In this document: piece after piece, positions 4,810 through 5,064 of the stretch
Layout: each line of letters opens with the position of its first letter
Position numbering within the stretch: position 1 is the stretch's first letter
From: an uncultured Caryophanales bacterium
Lineage (GTDB): Bacteria; Bacillota_I; Bacilli_A; RF39; UBA660
Reading direction: 5' to 3'
DNA: 5,064 bases
Assembly: GCA_937897245.1 (NCBI GenBank)
Contig: CALCBO010000037.1
Location: 1-5,064 of the forward strand
Made by a program: the position numbers and the translations under genes
The notes under the pieces: model-generated
The model's database searches: none
Told to the model about the DNA's origin: nothing
What the model saw: only the letters and a program-made list of their open reading frames with translations

Positions 4810-5064
4810 TTTAATCAACAATTATCTTATCCATTAAGAAATACATCAACAAAACAGTCATTATGCATAGATTGTGGTAAACCAACAAGTGGTCCTAGAT
4901 ACATTAGATGTTCTAGCTGCTCAAGAAAACATACAATAGTACCTCTTGATAAGATGCTAGTAACAAGAGATGAATTAAAAAATTTAATTAGAAATTTTCT
5001 AAATTTTTTCATTAATTCTACCTCTTCCTCTCATATAACTATTTAACAATGAATGCTGTAGGAA
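4810..5064 (+). pseudogene. Decayed remnant of a zinc-ribbon HNH-endonuclease-type protein
   Basis: Directly after the pseudopilin stop, and in the same frame, the + strand stays open to a TAA at 5044-5046 with no usable start codon near its beginning. It reads CIDCGKP (from 4864) and RYIRCSSCSRKH (from 4897), a CxxC...CxxC zinc ribbon, followed by RDELKNLIRN. This order resembles the C-terminal part of HNH-type endonuclease family proteins in gut Firmicutes and their phages, where REELKxLIR leads into a helix-turn-helix ending SDNAIRKWC. Here the segment after LIRN degenerates into NFLNFFINSTSSS. In another frame near 5052 the bases give NAVG, possibly the SDNAVxKWC motif shifted out of frame. 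No HNH catalytic domain is visible. The family call is from memory of the motif pattern and is tentative; the fragment continues past the window edge. Confidence 0.5.

Noticed and set aside
4806..4818. Palindrome TTGATT-T-AATCAA after the pilin-like gene as a terminator
   Set aside because: The loop would be too small, the stem is AT-rich, and no T-run follows.
4827..5012. Open frame of 61 residues on the minus strand
   Set aside because: It is antisense to the zinc-ribbon fragment, whose CxxC...CxxC pattern on the + strand explains the sequence; the minus-strand product has no recognisable motif.
4807..5046. Read-through of TGA as Trp, fusing the pilin-like protein to the zinc-ribbon fragment
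   Set aside because: Trp is encoded by TGG in the other genes, no TGA occurs inside them, and yceD also ends sensibly at TGA, so TGA is a stop here.

Overview
The window comes from a low-GC Gram-positive-type bacterium, most likely an uncultured gut member of the Bacilli/Mollicutes side of Firmicutes. The AT-rich, A/T-ending codon use, purine-rich ribosome binding sites, the YceD-L32 gene pair and a short pseudopilin-like protein all fit this. All Trp codons checked are TGG, and TGA is used as a stop at least twice, so the standard bacterial code applies rather than the Mycoplasma code. Every recognisable gene lies on the + strand. The taxonomic placement is inference.

Layout. Bases 1-100 are about 51% GC and hold the C-terminal end of an unrecognised gene in a codon style unlike the rest; composition then drops abruptly to about 23% GC (101-160). 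Next is a Pol-beta-superfamily nucleotidyltransferase (155-1264) that resembles the archaeal class I CCA-adding enzyme along its length, with a disturbed 5' end. A strong promoter inside its 3' end (1245-1273) drives a YugP-type membrane zinc peptidase (1298-1981) and a MYG1-family DHH-type protein (1996-2904).

A second promoter (2931-2959) starts a tight three-gene unit: a single-pass membrane-anchored protein of unknown function (2976-3542), the DUF177 protein YceD (3551-4027) and ribosomal protein bL32 (rpmF, 4033-4242), closed by an intrinsic terminator overlapping the rpmF stop. A third promoter (4257-4285) precedes a pseudopilin-like protein with a degenerate prepilin cleavage site (4312-4809). 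The last 255 bases hold a decayed fragment with a CxxC...CxxC zinc ribbon and an ELKNLIR segment, probably the C-terminal part of an HNH-type endonuclease family protein.

The most notable observation is that bL32 carries an eight-residue N-terminal extension ending in LFA. It closely resembles the leader that the protease Prp removes from bL27 in Firmicutes, and cutting before the Ala would leave the canonical mature bL32 N terminus. Also of interest are the archaeal-type CCA-like enzyme in a bacterial context, its start-codon frameshift or chimeric junction, and a stem-loop with a tRNA T-loop-like apex inside yceD.
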